A stretch of DNA of 64,000 bases from Hyphomicrobiales bacterium (GCA_900473045.1 UCKS01000032.1:24582-88581), one strand, 5' to 3'; shown: positions 22,847 to 32,653, numbered from the stretch's first letter. Made by a program: numbers and translations. The notes: generated by a model not told the origin, from the letters alone.

Positions 22847-24115
22847 TTAGTCGCCGTCGGTTTCCGCAATGGTTGCAGCTCCTGGTGTCTGCCGGCGCTG
22901 ACGAAGACGCTGCACGAAGGAATAAGCCTTTTTGTTCTTCTTGATACCGGATTTCAGCCGGACAGCGGCGCGATGCACCGACGCCGCCAGGCGTCCGCGC
23001 AGCGTCAAGGGCAGGACGATGTCGCGCTGGATCGTCTCGACCGTGCACCAGGAGCGCTTGTAGCCTTGGTCGCCGATGCCGAAATCGAACAGTTTTACGC
23101 CTTCGGCATTGCATCTGCGGATGATCAGGTAAAACAGAAGCTCGCCGGGGCTGGCGTCCGCAGCACTGTCGTCGTCGATCGATCCGAATTGGCAGATGAC
23201 GTGATCGCCCTTGCGCGACAGACCGGCAATGGCAACGATGCGGCCATTTCCTTCTCCCCGCAAACGGATCGCATTCAGTTCGAGTGGGTGGCCTTCATGT
23301 GTCGGTTCCACGGCTGAGAGCACGTGGAAGAACGCCTTGGTTTCCTCATCCTGGAACACATTGGGCAGGCCAAGTGCCTTGAAGCGGATGGCCTTCTGTT
23401 CGAAAAACAGGTCGAGAATCTCCCGCCGTTCCGCGCAGGTCGTGGCTACAATATGCTCGTAGCCGCCCATCGCTTCCAGCCGCTTTTCCGAAACGCGAAA
23501 TTTCTTGCGCCGCCGCTTGGCATTGACTTGAGCCAGTGTCGCTTCGAAGGTTTCCAGAAGGGGCAGCTGGAATGACGCATTCTGGTTGCGGACCGCCGGC
23601 AGCGAGGCGAGCGGATGACGTGTTCCATGCCAGTCGAACGGCATTTTCTCCAGCGTCACGATATCGGCAACGCGCGACAGCTTGGCAGACAGGTCGGCAA
23701 TCAGCTTTGCGGCCAGTTTGGTGCAGGTAATCGGATCGAAATCCTCGGCGAAAAGCCCGGTATTGATGTTGCTGTGCGGCGAGCCGATAAACCGTGCCGT
23801 GCGAAACAACCGGCCGCGCACCAGTTCGAGCGGCAGAATGAACACCGTCTTCTGTCCTATCCTGCCGCGTACCAAAAGCAACTGATTGGCATGCGTCGCA
23901 GCCCAGGCGGCGCACCAGTCGAAACCCTGATGCAGCGAGGCGGTCGGGGACGTTTCCAGCGCGCGCCAGTCCGCTTCCAGAGCCTGCATGCTGACGTGGA
24001 TACTCAGCGTCAGGCCTTCAGCAAGCGCAACATCGCGCACCTGATCACGCTGGCCATGCCAGACATGACGGCGGGCCTTGCGAACGGGCATGATGTTGAA
24101 GTCCACGTCGGTCAT
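22847..24115 (-). CDS. GNAT-fold acyltransferase, CelD/BcsL-like
   Basis: The 422-aa protein matches the CelD/BcsL group (Acetyltransf_6): KRRRKKFRVSEKRLEAMGGY in the middle, RLRGEGNGRIVAIAGLSRKG and the closing GELLFYLIIRRCNAEGVKLF segment with DFGIGDQGYKRSW. Members are found in extracellular polysaccharide loci and are thought to acylate sugars or precursors. It is convergent with the Wzc-like gene, 15 bases apart, and ends in a basic tail. Confidence 0.8.
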   Translation of the reverse strand: MTDVDFNIMPVRKARRHVWHGQRDQVRDVALAEGLTLSIHVSMQALEADWRALETSPTASLHQGFDWCAAWAATHANQLLLVRGRIGQKTVFILPLELVRGRLFRTARFIGSPHSNINTGLFAEDFDPITCTKLAAKLIADLSAKLSRVADIVTLEKMPFDWHGTRHPLASLPAVRNQNASFQLPLLETFEATLAQVNAKRRRKKFRVSEKRLEAMGGYEHIVATTCAERREILDLFFEQKAIRFKALGLPNVFQDEETKAFFHVLSAVEPTHEGHPLELNAIRLRGEGNGRIVAIAGLSRKGDHVICQFGSIDDDSAADASPGELLFYLIIRRCNAEGVKLFDFGIGDQGYKRSWCTVETIQRDIVLPLTLRGRLAASVHRAAVRLKSGIKKNKKAYSFVQRLRQRRQTPGAATIAETDGD

Positions 24116-24442
24116 GATCGCTTGCGGTTCCGGGAACGGGATGACGTCTCATCTAAAACAAGGATGCCCTTTTTTCATTTAAATGGCACGGACATCGGGC
24201 TGGCTACCGGGGATTTTATCAAATGCGGTTACCGAATGGATAAAACCCGGCCGCTACGGCCGCGAGACATTCAGGCGTGGCGGAAGATTGGATTTTTGGC
24301 TCCATGCTTGTTATACCGGGTATCTGTTTTGATGGAGAGACCGATGCGCCACTGAATAAGGTCAGGACAATTCGCGGCAATTCCGCGTGTTTCCCGACCG
24401 CTCTATGTCACCATGACCATGGACATAAGGTGGAGTATCCCC
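24116..24442. other. Divergent intergenic region, about 330 bases
   Basis: It separates the acyltransferase and acetyltransferase genes. I see no gene. It holds the promoters of both, an inverted repeat TTTTATC / GATAAAA (about 24217-24246), and the ribosome site AAGGTGGAG (24427-24435) of the next gene. Confidence 0.4.
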
Positions 24443-25093
24443 ATGCCTGAACATCAAGACGCGCCGGATTCCTGTGCCGTTACCCCCGTCGCCGCATTCC
24501 CACAGATCGGCTTTCTCAAGAACATCATTCGTTCGCCGCTGATCAGTGCCGGCGATTTCAGCTATTATGACGATCCGGCCGGGCCGGAGCATTTCGAGGA
24601 GAAATGTGTCCTTTACCACTATGATTTCATCGGCGACCGGTTAGACATCGGCCGGTACTGCGCGCTGGCGCAAGGCGTGACCTTCATCATGAACGGCGCC
24701 AACCATGCCATGCAGGGGTTTTCGACCTATCCGTTCGGTATCTTTCCCGGTGCGTGGCGGGACGGCTTTGATCCAGCCGGCTATGCCAGCGGCTACCGCG
24801 GAGACACGACGGTCGGGAATGATGTCTGGATCGGAACCAAGGCGACGATCATGCCGGGGGTGACCATCGGCGACGGTGCCATCATCGGTGCGCATGCCGT
24901 CGTTGCCAAGGATGTGCCACCCTACAGCGTCGTTGCCGGAAACCCGGGCAGGGTGGTGAAACGGCGTTTCAGCGATGATATCGCCGAGCGCCTTCAGGCA
25001 ATTGCCTGGTGGAACTGGCCGGTCGACAAGGTCACGCGGCACATTGCCGCGATCGGTGGTGCCGATATCGAGGCGCTGGAAAAGGCGGTCTAG
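24443..25093 (+). CDS. Hexapeptide-repeat O-acetyltransferase (CatB/Vat-like)
   Basis: A left-handed beta-helix enzyme of the xenobiotic acetyltransferase group. The catalytic His lies in NGANHAMQGFSTYPFGIF (about 85), and hexapeptide repeats follow (VGNDVWIGTKATIMPGVTIG, then DGAIIGAHAVVAKDVPPYSV), ending AGNPGRVVKRRF. Next to a polysaccharide locus it more likely acetylates sugars than chloramphenicol. Start at 24443 is supported by AAGGTGGAG; an upstream ATG at 24413 is weaker. It overlaps the following convergent gene by 4 bases. Confidence 0.85.
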   Translation: MPEHQDAPDSCAVTPVAAFPQIGFLKNIIRSPLISAGDFSYYDDPAGPEHFEEKCVLYHYDFIGDRLDIGRYCALAQGVTFIMNGANHAMQGFSTYPFGIFPGAWRDGFDPAGYASGYRGDTTVGNDVWIGTKATIMPGVTIGDGAIIGAHAVVAKDVPPYSVVAGNPGRVVKRRFSDDIAERLQAIAWWNWPVDKVTRHIAAIGGADIEALEKAV

Positions 25094-25833
25094 TCGCCGA
25101 CCCAGCCGGTGGCTAGCGCGTTGGTCCATTCCCTGTTGCCACGCTCCTGCGCGAGCCGTGACATCGCCATGTGATCGTAGGTGACACGCCGGAAGGTCAC
25201 GTCCCAACGGCCGTCCACCTTCGAGAGAATGGCATAGGATGCGTCGGGCGAGCCTGTTTCCACTTTGTGGAACACCGGTTCGTCGTCGTCATAACCGGGG
25301 CAGCCGACACTGCCGGGATTGACGACGATCCGCCCGCCGGCAAGGCGTACCGCGCGGGGGATATGGGTATGGCCGCAGAGGATGACGGGATAGTCCACGC
25401 CTTCAGCGAAACTCTCGATCCGCTGGCGGGCCGACATATGCACCACACCCTCGGCCGTTAGATCTTCGAGCCAATAGGTGAGATCGTCCTGCGGTGTGCC
25501 GTGGCAGAGAAAAAGCTCCTGCCGGTGAACGAGCGTCGGCGGCAGGGTGCGCAGCCAGTCGAGATGGTGCGGCTGCAACTCGTCATGGGCGGCGCGGTCC
25601 CAGCGGCCCATGTCGGCCGGTTCCTTCGTGATCAGCCAGCGGTCGTGGTTGCCCCGGATCGAAGGGAAATTGCGCTCCATCAGGATATCGGCGGTGCGGG
25701 CAGCGTTGAGCGGGCCGCTCAGGTGATCGCCGAGATTGACCACGTCGTCGATACCCTGCGCCGCGATGTCGGCAAGTACCGCTTCAAGGGCGAGGTCATT
25801 GCCATGGATATCGGCGATCACTGCGATTTTCAT
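25090..25833 (-). CDS. Calcineurin-like metallophosphoesterase (YfcE/MJ0936 type)
   Basis: All metal-binding blocks are visible: VIADIHGNDLALEAVLADI, NLGDHLSGPLN, IRGNHDRW, FLCHGTPQDD and LCGHTHIPRAV. The 247-aa size fits small single-domain phosphodiesterases. Substrate unknown. It lies just downstream of a DUF2842 gene on the same strand (16 bases apart), so the two may be co-transcribed. Confidence 0.85.
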   Translation of the reverse strand: MKIAVIADIHGNDLALEAVLADIAAQGIDDVVNLGDHLSGPLNAARTADILMERNFPSIRGNHDRWLITKEPADMGRWDRAAHDELQPHHLDWLRTLPPTLVHRQELFLCHGTPQDDLTYWLEDLTAEGVVHMSARQRIESFAEGVDYPVILCGHTHIPRAVRLAGGRIVVNPGSVGCPGYDDDEPVFHKVETGSPDASYAILSKVDGRWDVTFRRVTYDHMAMSRLAQERGNREWTNALATGWVGD

Positions 25834-25849
25834 GGTGTCGTCTTTCGGC

Positions 25850-26062
25850 TCAACGCGATTTGGCAGGTTTTTCCATCCACTTGATGATCAGCATGGCGGG
25901 GAGAATCCACAAAAGGCCGGTGAAGAAGAAATAGGCCAGATGCACCCACCACGGCGATGTGCCGAGGAGGAGCGAGGCAAAGGTGGTGGCCGCCAGCGCG
26001 TAGACGATGACAAGGATGATGATCAGGACGGTGCCGATCAGTTTTCTCAGGCGTACGGGCAT
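25850..26062 (-). CDS. DUF2842 small membrane protein
   Basis: 70 aa with two membrane helices (about 8-32, IGTVLIIILVIVYALAATTF, and about 40-62) and the conserved TSPWWVHLAYFFFTGLLWIL block of DUF2842, a family confined to alphaproteobacteria. Next to ctaA here, as I recall in other Rhizobiales, which suggests a role in cytochrome oxidase or membrane biogenesis (inference). Confidence 0.75.
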   Translation of the reverse strand: MPVRLRKLIGTVLIIILVIVYALAATTFASLLLGTSPWWVHLAYFFFTGLLWILPAMLIIKWMEKPAKSR

Positions 26063-26238
26063 TCAGGTCTTTCCGTTTGGCAGGTTCGCCGGACAAATGG
26101 TCGCGACGGCATGCCGCAAAGGGGTAAGCCTTGTTTTGCATGCTGCTCTGGTGCAAATCAACGCTTTTGATGCGCAGGTCTTCAGACAAATCGCCGCCAT
26201 CCGGCGATGCCTGTGTATTTCGATAGGTGGAGGCCTTG

Positions 26239-27342
26239 ATGGCAAGCACGGATTTGGCGACGCAACAGCGTCTTATGCGCGAGATCGATACGGTCAGCCG
26301 CAATCGCACCCGGATCAGGATCTGGCTCGGCATTGTCGTATTGGTGCTGTTCGGACTGGTCCTTGTCGGCGGCGCGACCCGGCTGACGGAATCCGGCCTG
26401 TCGATCACCCAGTGGAAACCGATCCATGGCGTTATCCCGCCGCTGAATGCTGCGGAGTGGCAGGAGGAATTCGACCTGTACAAGCAGATCCCGCAATATG
26501 AGCAGATCAACAGCGACATGACTGTGGAGGGGTTCAAAACCATCTTCTGGTGGGAATGGGCGCACCGGCTGCTGGCTCGCTCGATCGGTTTGATCTTCGC
26601 CCTGCCGCTGGCCTTCTTCTGGGTAAGAGGCCAGATCGAGCCACGGCTGAAACTGCCGCTGGTCGGTATTCTGGCGCTGGGCGGGTTTCAGGGTTTCATC
26701 GGCTGGTGGATGGTCTCGTCCGGTCTGGCCGACCGCACCGAGGTCAGCCAATACCGGCTGGCCACCCATCTCATCATCGCCTGTCTGATCTTCGTCTCCT
26801 GCATCTGGATCGGCAGGGGACTGGCGCCGCATGCCAATGATCCGGCGCCGACGAAAAGCTCCAGGAAAATGGCCGCGATCATCGCCTGCATGGCGCTGTT
26901 CCAGATCTATCTGGGCGCGCTGGTGGCGGGGCTCGATGCGGGCCTTTCCTACAATACCTGGCCGCTGATGGACGGCTCGTTGGTGCCATCGGATCTGTTT
27001 CTCCAGCAGCCCGTTTGGCTCAATTTGTTCGAAAATCCGAAGACCGTGCAGTTCGTCCACCGCATCGGCGCCTATGTGCTGTTCGCCTTCGTTCTGATGC
27101 ACATGATCGCCTCGTTGCGCAACGCGCCGGATACGACGCATGCGCGCCGTTCGGTGCTGCTGTTCGTGCTGGTCACGATCCAGGCGATCATAGGCATCAC
27201 AACCTTGATCCTGCAGGTGCCGGTTGGCTGGGGTGTCGCCCATCAGGGCGGTGCGCTGATCGTGCTGGGTCTGGCCGTCGCCCATTGGCGGGCGTTTATC
27301 GGTGAATATCCGCGGCCGTTGGAAATCGAAGTGCGCAGCTGA
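26239..27342 (+). CDS. ctaA: Heme A synthase (COX15/CtaA type)
   Basis: The 367-aa membrane enzyme oxidises heme O to heme A for aa3-type oxidase. Eight helices are evident. Conserved elements include LVLVGGATRLTESGLSITQW with a conserved KPIHGVIPPLN, the His-containing WWEWAHRLLARSIGLIF, a second-half LVAGLDAGLSYNTWPLMDG and FVHRIGAYVLFAFVLMHM, and the last VAHQGGALIVLGLAVAHW. These supply the heme-ligand His residues. GGAGG sits upstream of the ATG at 26239. Its divergent neighbour is DUF2842. Confidence 0.95.
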   Translation: MASTDLATQQRLMREIDTVSRNRTRIRIWLGIVVLVLFGLVLVGGATRLTESGLSITQWKPIHGVIPPLNAAEWQEEFDLYKQIPQYEQINSDMTVEGFKTIFWWEWAHRLLARSIGLIFALPLAFFWVRGQIEPRLKLPLVGILALGGFQGFIGWWMVSSGLADRTEVSQYRLATHLIIACLIFVSCIWIGRGLAPHANDPAPTKSSRKMAAIIACMALFQIYLGALVAGLDAGLSYNTWPLMDGSLVPSDLFLQQPVWLNLFENPKTVQFVHRIGAYVLFAFVLMHMIASLRNAPDTTHARRSVLLFVLVTIQAIIGITTLILQVPVGWGVAHQGGALIVLGLAVAHWRAFIGEYPRPLEIEVRS

Positions 27343-28134
27343 TCAGCGCAACAGCCCGTCAAGGGCGGGCATGCCGAGAATGGCCGACGCACCGATCAGC
27401 ACGTAGCAGATGGTGCGGAAGGTCGACGGTCTGGCAAAGCCGAACAGGCGTGAGCCGACATAAAGTCCACCGGCATAGAGCGGCAGGATGACCAGTGTCA
27501 GCACAAAGACCTGTTCGACGAACAAGCCGCCGACGAGATAGCTGATCGCCGTCAGCGCCGACGAGATCGCAAAATAGAGCATGATGTTTGAGCGGATGAC
27601 CAGCACGTCGTTGGCGCCGCTCAGCCAGTAAGCGACAACCGGCGGGCCTCCGAGCTGTGCCGCGCCGCTGAAGACACCGGCAATGCCACCGACCCCGGCG
27701 GTCAGCGGCGCCCTGGGCTGGCCGTGATAACGCCAGCCGGAAATCAGAAGAACAAGCAGAACTGCCGAGACGACGGTGATAGACCAGCGCAGGATCAATG
27801 GATCGGCGAGCGCCAGAGCCGCCGTGCCGAGCGGCACGCCGATCAGGGCTCCGGATGCCATGGTGAACACTTCGCGCCGATTGGCGGCCCGCCATGCGGC
27901 TGGCAGCATGCCGGCTGCCGCGATCGTGTCGATGACAAGAAGCACAGGCGAAATGATCTTCGGCCCCAGGATGGAGCCGCCGATCGGAATCAGGATGAGG
28001 GCGGCACCAAAGCCGGAAAAGCCGCGGGAAAGACCGGCGATGAAGGTGCAGACAAGCAGGACATAGACCCCATGCTCCGGCAGCGCGGTGGCGACCCTTG
28101 CCAGAAGGGTCGCGAAGAAGCCGGTATCGCCCAT
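27343..28134 (-). CDS. Sulfite exporter TauE/SafE family permease
   Basis: 263 aa with about eight membrane helices and the N-terminal signature FIAGLSRGFSGFGAALILIP repeated in the second half as GVGGIAGVFSGAAQLGGPPV, typical of the TauE/SafE family. Members move sulfite, sulfoacetate or related organic anions; the substrate here is not known. It ends one base before the ctaA stop on the opposite strand. Confidence 0.85.
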   Translation of the reverse strand: MGDTGFFATLLARVATALPEHGVYVLLVCTFIAGLSRGFSGFGAALILIPIGGSILGPKIISPVLLVIDTIAAAGMLPAAWRAANRREVFTMASGALIGVPLGTAALALADPLILRWSITVVSAVLLVLLISGWRYHGQPRAPLTAGVGGIAGVFSGAAQLGGPPVVAYWLSGANDVLVIRSNIMLYFAISSALTAISYLVGGLFVEQVFVLTLVILPLYAGGLYVGSRLFGFARPSTFRTICYVLIGASAILGMPALDGLLR

Positions 28135-28200
28135 GTCAGATCAAATGCCTTTTCGCGCGTGCGGATGGGGGCGACAAGCGCCTCGCATGAGAGGTTTGTC

Positions 28201-29133
28201 TCACGCCGAGAGCATGAGATCCATGTTCTGGACCGCAGCGCCAGAGGCGCCCTTGCCGAGATTGTCGAGCAGCGCCACCAGGTTGACCTGTTCGCCACCG
28301 TTCGAGCCGAACACGAACAGCTTCATCGTGTCCTTGCCGGCAAGTTCGACGGCATCGACACGCGAAAGCTTCGCGCTGACATCGAGCGGCACGACCTCGA
28401 CGATCGACTGTCCTGCATAATGGGCAACAAGTGCAGCGTGGATGCTCTCCAGCGTCGTGCCATCCTTCAGCTGATCGAGGAACAGCGGCACCTGGACGAT
28501 CATGCCCTGCGGGAAGCGGCCGACGGACGGCGAGAAGATCGGCGCGCGATCGAGCATGCCATGGATCTGCATCTCCGGCACATGCTTGTGCTTCAGCGTC
28601 AGGCCGTAGAGGAAATTCGGCGAATCGATGGGGTCCGGATTGGCCGGGTCTTCCATCTGCGCGATCATCTGCTTGCCGCCGCCGGTATAGCCGGAGACCG
28701 CATTGACGGTGATGGGGTAACTCTGCGGCAGGATGCCGGCCTGGCGCAACGGGCGGATCAGGCCGATGGCGCCGGTCGGGTAACAGCCGGGATTGGCGAC
28801 GAGGCGGGCATCACGGATTTTTTCAGCCTGCGCGGAGTCCATTTCGGCAAAGCCGTAAGCCCAGTCCGGCGCAATGCGATAGGCGGTCGAGGTGTCGATG
28901 ATCCGCACCTTGTTATTGCCTTGGAGCATGGTGACGGCCTGCTTCGAGGCATCGTCCGGCAGGCAGAGGATGGCGACATCGGCGCTGTTCAAGAGATCTT
29001 CGCGAATGGCGGCATTGCGGCGTTCCGCTTCCGGAATGGAGAGCAGCTCCACGTCCGAACGGCCAGCCATGCGCGTGCGGATCTGCAGGCCCGTGGTGCC
29101 ATGTTCGCCATCGATGAAGATTTTCGGTTTCAT
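28201..29133 (-). CDS. argC: N-acetyl-gamma-glutamyl-phosphate reductase (type 2)
   Basis: Third step of arginine synthesis: NADPH-dependent reduction of N-acetylglutamyl phosphate. The 310-aa length and the start [19 protein letters not shown] are typical of the short type-2 ArgC. The catalytic Cys is in [19 protein letters not shown], followed by [14 protein letters not shown] and the conserved [11 protein letters not shown]. Agmatinase lies upstream on the same strand, 93 bases away. Confidence 0.95.
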   Translation of the reverse strand: MKPKIFIDGEHGTTGLQIRTRMAGRSDVELLSIPEAERRNAAIREDLLNSADVAILCLPDDASKQAVTMLQGNNKVRIIDTSTAYRIAPDWAYGFAEMDSAQAEKIRDARLVANPGCYPTGAIGLIRPLRQAGILPQSYPITVNAVSGYTGGGKQMIAQMEDPANPDPIDSPNFLYGLTLKHKHVPEMQIHGMLDRAPIFSPSVGRFPQGMIVQVPLFLDQLKDGTTLESIHAALVAHYAGQSIVEVVPLDVSAKLSRVDAVELAGKDTMKLFVFGSNGGEQVNLVALLDNLGKGASGAAVQNMDLMLSA

Positions 29134-29226
29134 GATTTTATCCTGTCCTGCCAGGTGATTAGCCGCTGTTGCGGAATCAGTTTGGCATGCAATTGAATCA
29201 GTTTGACAACAGGGCGGGGCAGACCG

Positions 29227-30183
29227 CTACCCACGTCGTTCCGCCAGCTGTTCGGCATGAAGGCCGAGCATATACATCGCGATGGTTGAGCCCGCAATGG
29301 CGGTGATATCGGCGTGGTCATAGGCCGGCGCCACCTCGACCACGTCGGCGCCCTTGATCACCAGCGCGCCGAGCTTGCGAATGACCGACAGGATCTTTGC
29401 CGTGGACGGGCCGCCTGCGACCGGTGTGCCGGTGCCCGGTGCATAGGCCGGATCAAGGCAGTCGATATCGAAAGTGAGATAGGCTGGGCGGTCACCGACA
29501 TGATGCAGGATGACATCGGCGATCTCGCCGGCGCTCATCTCCTCGAGATCGTAGCCGTAGAGAATGCGGATGCCGCAATCCTCGGGTGCATGCGTGCGGA
29601 TGCCGAGCTGGATCGAGCTTGCGGTATCGATCAGGCCTTCGCGCGCCGCACGTCCGACAAAGGAGCCATGGTCGATGCGGCCCTTCTCGTCGGCCCAGGT
29701 ATCCTGATGCGCATCGAACTGGACGAGGGCAAGCGGACCGTGGACGGCGGCGTGGGCGCGCAGTAGCGGCAGGGTGACGAAATGGTCGCCGCCCAGCGTC
29801 AGGAGGAAGGCCCCACTCTTCAGGATTTTCGCCGCTTCGCGCTCGATGGTCGTCGGCGTCTTGCCGTGATTGCCATAGTCGAGCAGGCAGTCGCCATAGT
29901 CGATCGTCGCCATGTCGGCGAACAGATCGCGGTCGAACGGATATTGCGGGTCATTGTCGAAGATGGCGGAGGCACGGCGGATGGCCTGCGGCCCAAAACG
30001 GGCGCCGGGACGATTGGACGTCGCCGCATCGAACGGAATACCCCAGACGACGGTGTCGACGCCTTTCAGGCTCTTGGTATATTTTCGCCGCATGAACGAC
30101 AGGATGCCGGCATGGGTCGGGTCGGTGGCGGCGCTCTTCAGCGATGTGGCGGTGATGGCGTGGTCTATCGTCTTGTTGGCCAT
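29227..30183 (-). CDS. speB: Agmatinase (ureohydrolase family)
   Basis: 318 aa. The binuclear manganese site is complete: LTLGGDHFVTLP, VQFDAHQDTWAD and LTFDIDCLDPAYAPGTGTP. The SpeB-type loop after DIDCLDPA, plus VVEVAPAYDHADITAIAGST, matches agmatinase rather than arginase. It would convert agmatine to putrescine and urea. It is followed by argC, so arginine-family metabolism clusters here. Confidence 0.9.
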   Translation of the reverse strand: MANKTIDHAITATSLKSAATDPTHAGILSFMRRKYTKSLKGVDTVVWGIPFDAATSNRPGARFGPQAIRRASAIFDNDPQYPFDRDLFADMATIDYGDCLLDYGNHGKTPTTIEREAAKILKSGAFLLTLGGDHFVTLPLLRAHAAVHGPLALVQFDAHQDTWADEKGRIDHGSFVGRAAREGLIDTASSIQLGIRTHAPEDCGIRILYGYDLEEMSAGEIADVILHHVGDRPAYLTFDIDCLDPAYAPGTGTPVAGGPSTAKILSVIRKLGALVIKGADVVEVAPAYDHADITAIAGSTIAMYMLGLHAEQLAERRG

Positions 30184-30275
30184 GATCGGTCCCGTCTGTT
30201 GTCTGGCCAGACGTTGGACAATCGGCGGCTGGAAGGCAAGACCCCGAGTGGAACCGCTGCCGGATAATCAGGTTC

Positions 30276-31067
30276 TCATGAGGCCTTGGCTTCGAAGGCC
30301 GGGGCAAAATCGCCCAGCGATTTGGCCTTGTCGATCATGCCGCCGATATCCTGCCCAACGATTGCTTCAAGATCGGCAAAGCTGTCGATGACGTAATAGA
30401 TCGGCTGGACGATATCGATGCGGTAGGGGGTTCTGAGCACGCTCATCAGATCGAACGGCCGGAATTTGCAGGCCGTGCCGTCCATCGCGGCCTTGGCTTC
30501 GCTGGGCGACGAGACGATGCCCGCGCCAAAACAACGGCGCCCCTGCGGCGTGTTGATCAGGCCGAATTCGACCGTGAACCAGAAGATGCGGAACAGGTGC
30601 CAGGAATAACCCTTGCCGAGACGGACGGCCGCTTCACCGAAATGGCGGACGAAATTCGCGTAGCTCTGGTTGGTCAGAAGCGGGCAGTGGCCGAATACCT
30701 CATGGAACAGGTCCGGTTCCTCGATATAGTCGAGATGCTCGCGGCGGCGCAGGAAGGTGGCGAGCGGAAATTTGCCCTGTGCCAGCAGTTCATAGAAACG
30801 TGAGGGCGGGATGAGCGCCGGCACACCTTCGACGCCGAAGCCTGTGGTTTCATGCAGGCGGCGGTCGACATCGGCCAGCTGCGGCACCTTGTCGGGCCTC
30901 AGCCCGAGGGTCTTTACCCCATCCAAGTATTCCTGACATGCCATGTTGGCGAGCAGCTTCATCTGGCGCTCGTAAAGTTCGCCCCAGATGGCGTCTTCTT
31001 CAGTGGTGTAGGGATAGATCCCGTCCGGGCCCGGCAGTTTGGCGGTGTAGCTGCTTTGTTTGGTCAT
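30276..31067 (-). CDS. phhA: Phenylalanine 4-monooxygenase
   Basis: Tetrahydropterin-dependent, iron-containing hydroxylase converting phenylalanine to tyrosine. Length 263 aa is normal for bacterial PhhA. Iron ligands are in LFHEVFGHCPLLTNQSYANF (two His) and the Glu in IFWFTVEFGLI. The start ATG at 31067 is backed by GGAGGA nine bases upstream; a longer frame to 31154 is upstream leader. The divergent Lrp-type gene probably regulates it, as in many alphaproteobacteria. Confidence 0.95.
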   Translation of the reverse strand: MTKQSSYTAKLPGPDGIYPYTTEEDAIWGELYERQMKLLANMACQEYLDGVKTLGLRPDKVPQLADVDRRLHETTGFGVEGVPALIPPSRFYELLAQGKFPLATFLRRREHLDYIEEPDLFHEVFGHCPLLTNQSYANFVRHFGEAAVRLGKGYSWHLFRIFWFTVEFGLINTPQGRRCFGAGIVSSPSEAKAAMDGTACKFRPFDLMSVLRTPYRIDIVQPIYYVIDSFADLEAIVGQDIGGMIDKAKSLGDFAPAFEAKAS

Positions 31068-31189
31068 GGCGGCGATCCTCCCAGATGCGTGGTTCCCTGC
31101 GATTATGCCCCTGGATTCGCGGAATTTTCTTTCTTTCGTGCTGGATATCTTCATAATAATGGCAGGATTTTTCGGAGTTTTCCAAAATT

Positions 31190-31651
31190 ATGAAAGAATC
31201 TGGGAGTTTCCATCGAAAGCTTCTGCAGCTTGTTCAAGCCGATGGCAGCCTGTCGCTGGCGGAGCTCGCCGAGAAGGCCGGCATGTCGCAGAGTTCGGCA
31301 TGGCGCAAGATCCAGGAATTGGAAGCAAGCGGCGTTATCCGCAAGCGCGTGACGCTGCTTGACCCGGGAAAACTCGATCTAAAGCTCTGCGCCATCGCCC
31401 ATGTGACGCTGGAGGATCATCACGAGGAGGCTGTGGCCTCGTTTGCTGCGGTGGTCTCGGAGCGGCCGGAAATCATGGAGTGTTATGCGCTCTCCGGCGC
31501 CTTCGACTACATGCTGAAGATCCGGGCGAGCGATGTGGAGAGCTATGAGGCTTTCATGACGCGCTATCTGATGCGCAATCCGCATGTGCGCACGGTGGTA
31601 TCGAGTTTCGTGCTGCGGGAGCTGAAGTTCTCGACGGAATTACCCCTTTAA
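31190..31651 (+). CDS. Lrp/AsnC-family regulator, probable phhA regulator
   Basis: 153 aa with an N-terminal winged helix (KLLQLVQADGSLSLAELAEK followed by MSQSSAWRKIQELEASGVI) and a C-terminal RAM ligand-binding domain (LCAIAHVTLEDHHEEAVASF; ECYALSGAFDYMLKIRASDV). Divergent to phhA across 120 bases; Lrp proteins usually sense amino acids, here likely phenylalanine or tyrosine (inference). It ends at a bidirectional terminator shared with rpsI. Confidence 0.9.
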   Translation: MKESGSFHRKLLQLVQADGSLSLAELAEKAGMSQSSAWRKIQELEASGVIRKRVTLLDPGKLDLKLCAIAHVTLEDHHEEAVASFAAVVSERPEIMECYALSGAFDYMLKIRASDVESYEAFMTRYLMRNPHVRTVVSSFVLRELKFSTELPL

Positions 31652-31665
31652 GAAACCCAAAGAAA

Positions 31666-31689
31666 AAGGCGGGACAAAGCCCGCCTTTT
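31666..31689. terminator. Bidirectional terminator between Lrp-type gene and rpsI
   Basis: AAGGCGGG (31666-31673) pairs with CCCGCCTT (31680-31687), with A-rich sequence on the left and TTTT on the right, so it can end both convergent transcripts. Confidence 0.85.
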
Positions 31690-31712
31690 CCAAATCGAAA
31701 TTTTCGAAACGA

Positions 31713-32186
31713 TTAACGCTTCGAGAACTGGAACGAACGGCGGGCCTTGGCCTTACCGTACTTCTTACGCTCGACAACGCGGCTGTCGCGGGTCAGGAAG
31801 CCACCCTTCTTCAGGACCGAGCGCAGGCCCGGTTCGAAGTAGGTGAGAGCCTTCGAGATGCCGTGACGAACGGCACCGGCCTGGCCGGAAAGACCGCCGC
31901 CTGCAACCGTTGCGTCGATATCGAACTGGCCGTCACGGGCAGCAGCGAAGATCGGCTGACGCAGGATCATCTGCAGAACCGGACGTGCGAAGTAGTGAGC
32001 AAATTCCTTGCCGTTGACTGTGATCTTGCCGGAGCCCGGCTTGACCCAGACGCGGGCAACGGCGTCCTTACGCTTGCCGGTCGCGTAGGAGCGGCCCTGG
32101 GCGTCGACCTTGCGGACATGAACCGGAGCCGAAGCCGTTGCTTCAGTCGCCGTGCCGAGGTCTTTCAGAGAAGAGAGATCAGCCAC
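31713..32186 (-). CDS. rpsI: 30S ribosomal protein S9
   Basis: The 157-aa product has a rhizobial N-terminal extension, then the S9 core: [40 protein letters not shown], and the invariant basic C-terminus ending RRSFQFSKR that reaches the P-site tRNA. It begins two bases after the stop of rplM, so the pair is one operon. Confidence 0.98.
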   Translation of the reverse strand: MADLSSLKDLGTATEATASAPVHVRKVDAQGRSYATGKRKDAVARVWVKPGSGKITVNGKEFAHYFARPVLQMILRQPIFAAARDGQFDIDATVAGGGLSGQAGAVRHGISKALTYFEPGLRSVLKKGGFLTRDSRVVERKKYGKAKARRSFQFSKR

Positions 32187-32188
32187 GA

Positions 32189-32653
32189 TTAGGCGCTCCT
32201 TGTGTTCTTGCTGTTCAGCGCAGCGACGTCGAGCGTCACAGGCTGCTGTGCTTCATGCGGATGATTTGTGCCGGCGTATACACGCAGGTTCTTCATCTGG
32301 CGACGGCCAAGCGGGCCACGCGGAACCATGCGCTCGACAGCCTTCTCGAGAACGCGCTCCGGGAAGCGGCCTTCGATGATCTGGCGCGCGGTGCGCTCCT
32401 TGATGCCGCCCGGGTAACCGGTGTGCCAGTAGTACTTCTTGTCGGTGTACTTCTTGCCGGTCAGGACAGCCTTCTCGGCGTTGATCACGATGACATTGTC
32501 ACCATCGTCAACGTGAGGGGTGTAGGTGACTTTATTCTTGCCGCGCAGGATGTTGGCGATAATGGAAGCGACGCGACCAACAACGAGGCCTTCGGCGTCG
32601 ATGAGGATCCACTTCTTCTCCACCTCTGCAGGCTTCTGAACGAAGGTTGACAT
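32189..32653 (-). CDS. rplM: 50S ribosomal protein L13
   Basis: 154 aa with L13 motifs: [60 protein letters not shown] and [20 protein letters not shown]. First gene of the rplM-rpsI operon. The roughly 220 bases upstream hold its promoter and the 3' flank of the thioesterase gene, with no gene seen. Confidence 0.98.
   Translation of the reverse strand: MSTFVQKPAEVEKKWILIDAEGLVVGRVASIIANILRGKNKVTYTPHVDDGDNVIVINAEKAVLTGKKYTDKKYYWHTGYPGGIKERTARQIIEGRFPERVLEKAVERMVPRGPLGRRQMKNLRVYAGTNHPHEAQQPVTLDVAALNSKNTRSA

Noticed and set aside
27724..29196. Plus-strand frame of 490 codons across argC and the TauE gene
   Set aside because: It runs antisense through two identified genes and the intergenic region, and has no motif.
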